This document shows positions 52,901-64,000 of a stretch of DNA of 64,000 nt, one piece after another; positions within the stretch are counted from its first letter, which is position 1, and each line of letters starts with the position of its first letter. Made by a program: the position numbers and the translations under genes. This DNA is from Halocaridina rubra (Eukaryota; Arthropoda; Malacostraca; Decapoda; Atyidae). A model generated the notes under the pieces. The model had not been told where the DNA came from, did not search any database, and saw only the letters and a list, made by a program, of their open reading frames with translations. The stretch lies in the NCBI GenBank assembly GCA_037179515.1, contig JAXCGZ010020869.1, forward strand, positions 72,501 to 136,500, in the 5' to 3' direction.

Positions 52901-53572
52901 CCTGTTTGTAAAGTTTGTGGAAAAGTTTTCAAGCATCAAGGATCTTTAGTAGCACATTATCAGGTATGACAACAGCCACGTTTTTAATATTTTATGATTA
53001 TATTGGCCTCAGTCCCCCTTGTGGGGCAAGAATACCTCCATGGTCCCCTGCGTGTTATAAAGTGGACTAAATGGAGCGTAGTGAAGGGACTGGGAATCCC
53101 CTCCTTTGTATTTTACTCCCACAAAGAGTCAAGTTATTTGCTTCGACTCCACACCCCCCTTTACAAGGGGGATTATGACTTTTGTATATACAGTAGATAG
53201 ATGCTAGCCTCAAATAATCATATACATAGTGAGTAATGATAGTAAATTAGCTTTCAATCTTCATATGATGCATATACAGTACTTGATGATATATGCAATG
53301 CCTTTTTGCTGTTTATCAAGAAATATTTATTTTATCTTTCTCATGGAAGGTTGATTAGCTTCCAGGATAAAAGTTCCATACCTTTTTGCTGTTTGTTTCT
53401 TAAGTAATATATACTTTCTCTTTCTTGGTAGGTTCATCAGCTCCGTACTAAGTGTCCAGTGTGCAGGAAAGTTCTCTCCAGGCATTATCATATGAAAGTT
53501 CACCTCTTGACCGTTCACAAAGTTCCTGATGCTGAAATAGAAGGACTGTTACGTAGTCAGAACATTGTATAG
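46975..53572 (+). CDS. BTB/C2H2 zinc-finger transcription factor (tramtrack/lola/Broad type), eight coding exons
   Basis: Nuclear DNA-binding regulator by family. Exons: 46975-47157, 48362-48451, 48889-49017, 50349-50488, 51251-51447, 51765-51896, 52830-52963 and 53432-53572. All junctions are AG..GT with consistent phases, giving 381 aa and a TAG stop at 53570-53572. Residues 1-120 form a ttk-type BTB dimerisation domain: [53 protein letters not shown], then [16 protein letters not shown]. The middle is Ser/Pro-rich with a basic KRPRRPP patch, a possible nuclear signal. Two C2H2 fingers close the protein: [21 protein letters not shown] (one finger spanning the last intron) and CPVCRKVL...[10 protein letters not shown]. 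The start is chosen because MGEQ..CLRWNN is the usual N-terminus; in-frame upstream ATGs could extend it. An AATAAA near 54382 may serve polyadenylation. The exact orthologue (lola, ttk or another) is not decided. Confidence 0.93.
47250..47790. repeat. Intron-1 minisatellite, about 11 units of 52 bp with dimeric higher order
   Basis: Unit: TTTTCTAGAATGAAAAATAA, then TTCAGGGAGAGCTTTCCTAC, then CTCAGTCAATTG. From 47461 to 47755 two variants alternate (TTTTCTAGT...TTTAGGGAGAG and TTTCCTAGAATG...ACTCGGG), so amplification went on as dimers of about 105 bp. Confidence 0.93.
48535..48698 (+). repeat. Family-B SINE in BTB intron 2
   Basis: ACTGCTGTAGCGCAGTGTTT head, CACCACAATGCTCTAGGAAG, GGGCATCCAGCCTTGATTCC, CATAATGGGGACTAATGGTA, then GCATAAAACAAAAA. 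A second partial tail follows at 48712-48780. Confidence 0.76.
49215..49605. repeat. Intron-3 minisatellite, about 8 diverged units of 40-52 bp
   Basis: Unit core TTTGTCTTTTAAGACAGTCT, then AATCATTAGCAACTCGATAT. Variants recur every second to third unit (AGACTGAAGGTCTAATC; AAGACAGTCTAATCATTAA), again a higher-order pattern. Confidence 0.85.
49925..49990 (-). repeat. Family-C repeat, end fragment
   Basis: CCGTAATCCCTCTTGTAAGG, GGTGGCCTAGTCAGAGCATA: reverse complement of the family-C end. Confidence 0.55.
50618..50700. repeat. AATAACCCC motif with TTAGG-like stretch
   Basis: AGAGTTAAATAACCCCTAAA followed by TAGGTTAGGTTAGGTG. It links the minisatellite motif of 3.2-4.5 kb with telomere-like repeats a second time. 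Confidence 0.5.
51500..51572 (+). repeat. Family-D repeat fragment
   Basis: GGGGCGTAGTGAGGGGATTA, GGACTCCCCACCTCTGTATT, CCTCCCATAAAGAG matches the middle of the copy at 53008-53182. Confidence 0.62.
52385..52500 (-). repeat. Family-B SINE, 3' part, in BTB intron 6
   Basis: GTGTGTCACTATTAAGATCC, GGGGCAGACAAAGACTGG, TGCTCTTCCTAACGCCCTAT: reversed family-B tail and body. Confidence 0.65.
53008..53182 (+). repeat. Family-D dispersed repeat in BTB intron 7
   Basis: GGCCTCAGTCCCCCTTGTGG through GTGAAGGGACTGGGAATCCC to CCCCCCTTTACAAGGGGGAT; the ends can pair (CCCCCTTGTGGGG, CCCCCTTTACAAGGGGG). Confidence 0.65.
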
Positions 53573-53574
53573 TT

Positions 53575-54465
53575 GTACCTTAGGGTATAGAGAGCTGTAT
53601 AATATTCTTGTAGAAATATAACAAAATGGAAGTTATTTTTTAGCGTTGTAAAATATGTAAGTAGATACTTGTACATTAGTATTATATGTGGGTTTATGTA
53701 GCCAATCACCATTATTTGGATGAGAATTGTGTTGTTGAGGGTGATGTAAAATTTTGCAGAAAACTTATGGAAATTTTTTTTTTTATGAGAGCAATAGAAT
53801 GGGTTGAATAGTTATCTAAGGTACAGTTGTTTTCAATAAGTTTTGTATTAAGAATGTTGCCGTCATTGATATTTGCAGATGTAGTTATATGTTTCTTTGT
53901 TGGTGATTGGTTTTTTAGTCTTCCAAAATTTGCATTTCATTATGATGGGCGAGTAACACTCTCGCACAAAACATACTTAAATAGTAACTGCATCCCGTCT
54001 TTCGGAAATGCACTCTGAACCTAAAGAAATGAACTCATTCTATTTGTTTGTGTTAAATATTATAAAAATATAAACTGTATATTATAATGTACCATTGCTA
54101 ATTTTATATAATATGGTATTTAAAAGTTTACCACAAGATATGAACTCATTCTCTTTCTGTGTGTTAAATATTATGCAAATATAAACTGTACATTACAATG
54201 TACATTTGAAAATTATTTCGTAATATTTGGTATTTAATAGCTTTTCACCTCCGTTTCTCTCCATCTGTTGGTGATATACTTAAAAAATTCCTGAGTTTGG
54301 GTGCTTATTGTCCAATTCGATCTCATATGTGTTTAGTAGTGTTTCATTGGGTCTTTGTTAGTGAGGGTCTCATAGTTTCTAAATAAATGCACGATCATTT
54401 GTTAATGTCCCGTAGATGTTTTAGCCTTAGATAAAGGTGACACTATTATTTTGGGGGTAAACCAG
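53575..54465. other. 3' flank of the BTB gene, likely including its 3' UTR
   Basis: AT-rich. 54020-54110 and 54135-54235 are diverged direct copies (ATGAACTCATTCT, GTGTTAAATATTAT, ATATAAACTGTA, AATGTAC). A candidate AATAAA lies at about 54382. Confidence 0.45.
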
Positions 54466-54469
54466 CTGC

Positions 54470-54675
54470 AGCTGTCGGGCCTCACAGCAGAAATCTTTGC
54501 CCTCTTTCCCTGTGGGTGACCCAAGCAGGGTGGTGGTGTGATTTGTGATGGTCTTTCATCCCTCAAGGAGTTGAGAGGAGTAATCGAGGGATGTTAGCTT
54601 CTGGTGAATGTGTGTGCTTTGACTCTGCCAACCCCCCTTACAACTGGGATTGGGGCCATTGTATATGTACAGGTG
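54470..54675 (+). repeat. Family-C dispersed repeat
   Basis: The fullest copy: GTCGGGCCTCACAGCAGAAA, CCCTGTGGGTGACCCAAGCA, TCAAGGAGTTGAGAGGAGTA, AATGTGTGTGCTTTGACTCT, and a terminal GGGGCCATTGTATATGTAC. Confidence 0.76.
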
Positions 54676-54769
54676 ACAGAATCACATGGTTCTTTGTTCC
54701 TCCGACATGAATAAATACTACAAACCTCCTTAAATAGTGGTATTCTGATTTTATAATAATTTTCTTATA

Positions 54770-55504
54770 CAGACACTCCCAAACTTACGAACGAGTTAGG
54801 TTCCAGAAGTCTGTTCGCAAGTAGAATCGTTCATAAGGTGTCTTTAGGGAAAAAAAGTACTGTATAGTACATACGTATGCAGTACTGAACAGTGCTTAGG
54901 CTAAAGTCACTGAACTACTACTTAAATGCGTAAAGTATTGAGTATTAATGAATTTTAATAAGTTCAAAAGTCGATATTCTGTATGTACAGTACTGTACAT
55001 ATGTTGGAGACACACCAAAGGACTGCAATTATTACACAAGGTTCCAGGAACCTTTGTTTTTGATGTCCTCCTTGAAGAGTGATAGACAAAGTCTTCTCCC
55101 AAAGAGCTAATAACTCTCTCCTGAAACGCCTTCAACTATGAAGTACCTTTTGCCTTGAAATATGAATTGAAGACACTATTCCAATAAAATGTCTTCTGGA
55201 AAGATTGTTTTGTACTAGGTGTGCCATACTGATTCTTCACCAACATATGAAATATCCAGATTTCTTCACTACCATTTAATGTTTTTCAAACCTTGGAAAA
55301 GCACCAAGGCATAGCAAGTACAGAAAAATCTTTGCTAAAAACACATATCTGGAAAAATATGCTTGGACCTCTCTGAAAGTGGAACTTCTTGGTCCTCGTC
55401 TTTTTTCATGAGATTTGTTTTCATCAAGGAATACAATGGGTAGGTTTTTTGTTCATATCTGTGAATTTTCGTAACTCGGTTGTTAGTAAGTAGGGGAGCG
55501 TCTG
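54770..55504. mobile_element. Non-autonomous pogo/Tigger-like DNA transposon (TA target site)
   Basis: Ends are inverted: left CAGACACTCCCAAACTTACG, right (reversed) CAGACGCTCCCCTACTTACT, both followed by a CGAGTTA(C/G)G-type block. The element is flanked by TA on both sides (54768-54769 and 55505-55506). The 735-bp interior has no transposase; the 79-codon - strand ORF shows no domain. The (T)TACGAAC-containing ends and TA duplication fit the Tc1-mariner/pogo superfamily. Confidence 0.78.
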
Positions 55505-55509
55505 TATTT

Positions 55510-56450
55510 TATAAATGCTGCACTTAGTTTACATAAAGAGTTTTTTCCAAGATAATTATAGAATTAGTTTATGAATAAATACATCTTTGTAAAGGATTAT
55601 TTTATATCAACAGAATATATTGTAATTGGTAAAATTTTCAAGTATTCAGTTGTTATATAATTATGTGGCCAGGTATGTGATCGTAGCATTGTAATTTGTC
55701 GTATCATAGACGATGTACATATTAGAGTTTGAATTTCGTACACAAATTGCAACACCGGTGATTCTATAAATCATTGTACTCAGTATGCAAGAAAGAAAAT
55801 CCACTTAGAGACGAAGTTTTAGTTTATTTTATGGTAATTGCAAATATTTTACGTCAATTGTAAACTATCTTAAGTAAGAATTTCATTGCCACTTTTTAAT
55901 GACTTGTTAGTACTCCAGTGTGATATTTCTTTATATATTAATTGCAATAATAGATTTTAGTGTTTCATTATACATTAAATTGCCTGGAAATGCTGATTGC
56001 TATAATTTTTGTTTAATAGTATTGTGAATTTGATATTTATATATGTATTGAAGATGATACTTACAGTACTAGATAGTAAATTCCTATATAATGTTTCCCT
56101 AACTTCAAGGATGCCAATTTTTCCCATACAAATTCCTGCAATCTGCAGGGGTTAGCAGGGTGATTGAACATTTATTTTTTTTTTGTACCTATTGAAATTA
56201 GTGGTGTAAAGGTTAATATTTTTTTGTCATAAATGGCAAACCAAATAGCAAAAACAAAATTGAAACGCTCCATGTTTGAATCTAGAGAATTAAGGCTGAA
56301 TGCACTTCCAAACGTCCTGTGCCGTTATGAAGGGCATATTTTATTGTGAATAGTGTTGTTTTTTGAATGGTATTTTTCATCTGAATTCTACCCGTTCTCT
56401 AGTATGACTAGTATTATTATCCTAACACCAATTAGCTGTTTGACGTCACG
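55510..56450. other. Intergenic AT-rich DNA
   Basis: Nothing recognised except a possible reversed family-B scrap at 56275-56335 (AATTAAGGCTGAATGCACTT, CCAAACGTCCTGTG). Confidence 0.4.
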
Positions 56451-56454
56451 GAAA

Positions 56455-56632
56455 AAAAGACCTTTTCCCTGTGCATGACTCAAGCAGGATGATGGGGGAT
56501 AGTAGCAGCCCCATATCCCCAAGGAGCAAAGAAAAGTGATAAAGGTATATTACCTTCTGGTGAATGTGTGTGCTTTGAGTCGGTCATCCCCTATATAAGG
56601 AGGATTGTGGCCACTGTATGTAGGTATATTGT
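56455..56632 (+). repeat. Family-C dispersed repeat
   Basis: TTCCCTGTGCATGACTCAAG, CAGGATGATGGGGGATAGTA, CCCCAAGGAGCAAAGAAAAG, GAATGTGTGTGCTTTGAGTC, GGTCATCCCCTATATAAGG. Confidence 0.74.
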
Positions 56633-57004
56633 ATCAGCATCTGCAGGCAATTTAATTTTTGAGATTGTGTATTGTATATTATTGATGGTATTGGTGATGG
56701 GCAGCACTGCGAATTATAGGGGTTGTTTTCTCTATTGTACATGAATAAAAAATATTAATTTAACCAGATACACAGAATAGTTTAGTCATATACACCTAAC
56801 AGTGTCTTTCTCTAGTACAAAGTGATGTCCAGAATTTGTACAGCTAATGTAAAAAGAGTAGTTAAATGATATTACACATATTGTATTTTATGTTACACAA
56901 ATAAATTAGTTTTTGCATATATTTATGAGTATGTAAGACTGACCCTTGTTTAATTCTTGTGTAAGCTGTGATGAACCTCTCATTTATGAGTATGATTGAA
57001 ATAC

Positions 57005-57300
57005 TGTAATAGGAAACATATTTTGCACCTGGCTGGGATTCGAGCCTAGGACACACAACTGTGCCAAAGCGCTAAAGCTGTACCAGCGAAGGCATAAGAT
57101 AAGAGAAAAATGTATCAGCGAACTGCTGGAGCTAGGGAATGCATACACTCTACTAAAATTCCATATTTAGTCCCTCTTCCCAACTTTCTTGGCATGTTTT
57201 TGGTAGTTCATATTGTAGTGCCTTGGCTCACTGATTATTTGTCTTAGGCCTGACTCCCAGCCAAGTACAAAAATGTTTCATGTATTCACATATACTGGTA
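57005..57300. repeat. Family-F tRNA-like repeat, inverted pair
   Basis: 57018-57080 (CACCTGGCTGGGATTCGAGC, CTAGGACACACAACTGTGCC, AAAGCGCTAAAGC) is the reverse of 57208-57290 (TAGTGCCTTGGCTCACTGAT, TTGTCTTAGGCCTGACTCCC, AGCCAAG). Same family and same palindromic layout as 34357-35078. Confidence 0.65.
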
Positions 57301-57444
57301 ATAATATGTTTTAACAGAATACTGTAATAGCTTTATAGTACCTGTAATTTACTTGAAATCTTGCATAGTGTTGCATTCTCGTAAGCCGTAAAGTTTTGTT
57401 CTTTTTAATGTTCAATGAATTTGCTTGATAATTTTTTGGTTTGT

Positions 57445-57600
57445 TGTATGCCGTTTTATGTGTCACTATTAATCTCAACTCAAATGGGGGTGGATACGGT
57501 CAGATTGGAAATAAAGAATTAAGGCAAGATGCTCTTCTTGCAGCCCCAAGGCGGGCTCAAACACTGGTCTGTCACATCTCAAGTCGAACACTGATCACTG
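57445..57600 (-). repeat. Family-B SINE, mostly complete
   Basis: TTTTATGTGTCACTATTAAT, CAAATGGGGGTGGATACGGT, GATGCTCTTCTTGCAGCCCC, GGCGGGCTCAAACAC, reversed relative to the consensus. Confidence 0.68.
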
Positions 57601-57604
57601 TTCT

Positions 57605-58560
57605 ATTATGTGGAAGAGCTTTGATCACTACAAGCTTTACAAAGATTTATTTAAAATGGTAGAATGGTTAAAAACAGTCAATAATGTCTCACTTTAAATT
57701 CTTTACTTGATATGAAATATTACACGGTAAAATATCTACATTACTATAAAATGTTGAAGGTATCTAAAAAGTATTATGGTGTATTTCAGTGTTAGGTAAA
57801 TTTTTACAGTCCACTTAGTCAAAAGACTAGTTCAAGTCCTCCTTACATCCCTTTCGTAACTGTACTTCTAGTTTGTATTACGGAATACACTCTTGTACTA
57901 GTCCCATATTAAATGCTATGTAGCTTAGAGCAGTAACTTTGTGAAAAATTTTATCATCCATTTATCATATATTTATAATCTCTTATGGCATCTCATATAA
58001 TGCTGCTTCTGCTTCAGAGAAATCTAGAATTCTGAAAGTTTTTCCAAAGTTGGTCAAAAAACCTTATAATAAGAATCATGAAAATAACTTTACAAGAACT
58101 CCTTATAATCTGTTTAATTTTAGTTAGAGGTTAACTTAAGTGAAAAAACTTTATCAGAAAGTTCTAAGGTAGATCAGGTATAGCTATTTCTTCATAGATA
58201 TGAACATAGATCACATTTTCAACTTGTAGCTCACATGTTTTAGTAGAGCCATACTAATGTGGATCACATTTGGTATGCAGATAACACGCTAAAGTAACGC
58301 TGATTACCAACTGTTGTACCAGTGTCTCCTTGTACTAATCCCTTGTTAATTTGGTTGGCTTTATGAATGAACCAATCGATATACGAGGTCATTGGTATAA
58401 TGATACTCTCATGGTCTGAAGCTAATTAAGGTACACTGCAATTTGAATATAATATATACCTAGATAAGAGTCTGGAGTGGTGTAAGATACAGGGATATGA
58501 ATTATCAATATGAAATTGACAGATTAAACTTTTTACTATATAGGAGTAAGTTGTTGTTGT
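57605..58560. other. Intergenic DNA, nothing recognised
   Basis: No exon or repeat family supported. Confidence 0.45.
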
Positions 58561-58565
58561 CATTT

Positions 58566-58630
58566 CTGTTTGCCATTTTGTCACTATTTATCCCCATTCA
58601 AATGGGGGTGGACTCTCAGGATGGAGCTTG
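58566..58630 (-). repeat. Family-B SINE end fragment
   Basis: TTTGCCATTTTGTCACTATT, CCATTCAAATGGGGGTGGAC. Confidence 0.55.
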
Positions 58631-58651
58631 TAATTCTTGATTGTAAGGATA

Positions 58652-59160
58652 TTCTAAATCAGGGATTTTCAACCTGGGGTAAGCATACCCTTGGGGTTAT
58701 GCAAGAGCTATGCCAGAGGGTACACCTTTCCCCATGGGTCGTTAGGGGTATGGCTCGATACGCAGTTCAGGCCGTGCGACTGACCATCCGCTGACTTGTA
58801 CTAGTCGAGGAAAAGCAGTTCCAGCCATCTCATTAATTCCCTTTGCAGCAGATATGATGATAACACAGTGTTTTATTTTTTCAGCTCTTTCCTTAACCAT
58901 GAAATTTATACAGCACAGCCAGTCAAAGATTTGTGAATTTTTTCTTTAATTTTCAATGGAATCGTTTGTGCTTACTATATAACTGGATATGGCAGGACGT
59001 TATGTAGTTAATTCATATAAGTATTTACAAATGCACACAAGGGAATGTTTTCTGTGTTTTTTTTCCCACTTATTACGAAGGGAAGGGGGTAAATGACTGA
59101 TATAAAGAATACCCGAAAGGGTACGTGGAGAGACAAAGATTGTAAACCCCTTTTCTAAAT
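58652..59160. mobile_element. Non-autonomous hAT DNA transposon with 8-bp target duplication
   Basis: The element spans 58660-59152 (493 bp). Its left end CAGGGATTTTCAACCTGGGG and right end (reversed) AAGGGGTTTACAATCTTTGT agree at about 12 of the first 15 positions and follow the hAT-type CAGGG(G/A)TT(T/C)TCAA pattern. It is bounded on both sides by TTCTAAAT (58652-58659 and 59153-59160), the 8-bp duplication typical of hAT. No transposase ORF. Confidence 0.85.
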
Positions 59161-59164
59161 GAGG

Positions 59165-59930
59165 CAATGGATTCCTAGTTACAAAGTGAATATAATTAGA
59201 ATATGATACTGAGTGGAGACAGGAACTTATGAGAAAAAATGGAAGAAAGTATGCTGGGAACAAATGAAGACTGAGAGCAGTGAAGAATTGCTATCAAGTT
59301 GTGTTGGTGTGAAAATAAGAGGATACAGTGTGGACAATTCTTATGAGAGAGAGAGAGGGGGAGGCTGGCTTTCTGAAGCAACACGAATTTGGTCCTTAAA
59401 GTGTAGACCAAACTTAGTCAATCACTGGGGGAGGCTGCCAACTCAATACGGCGCCTGTCCTATCAAGAAGCTAATATCTAGCAATAATTTTGGTGGGTGG
59501 AATAATATTCTCTTAGATATGTAAGGCATATGGTAGAAGAACTGTTTCCAGTTATACAAGTATTTATGTGAAAAAATATGGTAAGTGACTAGAAGTAAAA
59601 ACCAAGAATCAGAGAACTCAATTGTAGCTGTTTTACGGATCACTATTAATTACCATGAGGCGTGCCAGCCATACCTGGTATATCCCCACTATTTCACTTT
59701 ATTTATTTATTATTTATTTATTTAGTAATTTGTTAATTTATTTATCTATTTAATGATACTTAAACTATGCTGAACGCCTCTGAAAAGAAACATATTCCTG
59801 ATAAGTGTAACTTTGTTTACATCCACTAGACTGTTCAGAAACTCGTTCCTCTTTGCGTGATTTCAGGAGGCCTTGGTGTCTATCGGTACTTTAGCTGATT
59901 TCACCTTTATTTAGGCAGTTTTTAAGAATA
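59165..59930. other. Intergenic DNA, upstream flank of TAF8
   Basis: Short ORFs show no domain. (TTTA)n-like sequence at 59699-59745. The stretch 59815-59936 could hold the TAF8 5' UTR, but no clear TATA box or initiator was recognised. Confidence 0.4.
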
Positions 59931-59936
59931 CAAAAT

Positions 59937-63548
<3,612 letters not shown>

Positions 63549-64000
63549 GTCAGTATTGAAAAAAAGAGGATTATGTTAGATATATTTATTATTTTTACGT
63601 TTCTAGAGTATAGTTTTGTATATAACAGTAAAACGAGTTAAAAAGAAATTACACCCATCACATTGAATTGATTACTGAAATATGGATCACACTGAGTAGG
63701 TGTTATGGTTTTGACTATTTTTTCAGCCAGGCCTTTTTGTATTGTTTATCCTTCTTTTATTTCAGCCTTGTCCTTAAGCTACTACTTTTCTTATCCCCAA
63801 TGTTTTCTTGGTGTCTCTGATCGATGAGGGCAATTTTCTTGCCTGTCCCGGTGTCACACACGTAAAAACAAGTATGCGTGCTGTCATTGCTCAGTCTCCT
63901 CTCTAATTTTTAGAATCAGTTTATGGAACACTGGCTTAGAAAGTAAATATATTTATTGTATATGCAAGTACTGATGTGCCAACGGGCATACCACAAGAAG
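63549..64000. other. TAF8 intron 3 (start), with a LINE-tail-like motif
   Basis: 63830-63872 reads TTTTCTTGCCTGTCCCGGTG and TCACACACG, the sense-strand counterpart of the Jockey-like 3' end at 22133. No further exon was recognised before the window ends. Confidence 0.5.

Overview
The window is nuclear DNA of an arthropod, most likely a decapod crustacean. The evidence is spliced protein-coding exons with GT-AG introns, (TTAGG)n-like telomeric motifs, tRNA-derived SINEs, CR1, Jockey and L1/Tx1-like LINE remnants, and an extreme density of (AT)n, (GA)n, (GT)n and (ATT)n microsatellites. The genus cannot be fixed from the sequence alone. There is no operon structure and no bacterial gene.

Three host genes are supported, all on the + strand. 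(1) 1-1514 is the 3' end of a gene whose last three exons encode a four-cysteine domain followed by a Gly/Ala/Pro/Tyr-rich repetitive tail. (2) 46975-53572 is a complete eight-exon BTB/C2H2 zinc-finger gene of the tramtrack/lola/Broad type (381 aa deduced). (3) From 59937 to beyond the window end is the 5' part of TAF8, the TFIID subunit with a histone fold (three exons seen).

Everything else is repeats. 9.8-21.3 kb is a head-to-tail array of nine differently 5'-truncated CR1-clade LINE copies, all on the - strand. Most sit in (GT)n/(CA)n tracts. One copy carries an intact 940-codon endonuclease/reverse-transcriptase ORF, and three copies form a near-identical 1.25-kb tandem array. An ORF1 fragment of the same family lies at 42.1-42.6 kb. 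Other mobile DNA includes an L1/Tx1-like LINE remnant (3.3-4.4 kb), a Jockey-like remnant (22.1-22.6 kb), foldback/MITE elements (6.1, 36.7, 60.2 kb), a pogo/Tigger-like MITE (54.8 kb), a hAT MITE with an 8-bp target duplication (58.7 kb), and six dispersed short repeat families, called A to F here.

The most unusual structure is just upstream of the first coding exon of the BTB gene. A roughly 50-bp minisatellite of 11 units, each carrying a copy of the gene's own 3' splice site, leader and start codon, ends in the real exon. Several upstream ATGs are in frame with the BTB ORF. Introns 1 and 3 of the same gene hold two more minisatellites with unit lengths of about 50 bp.
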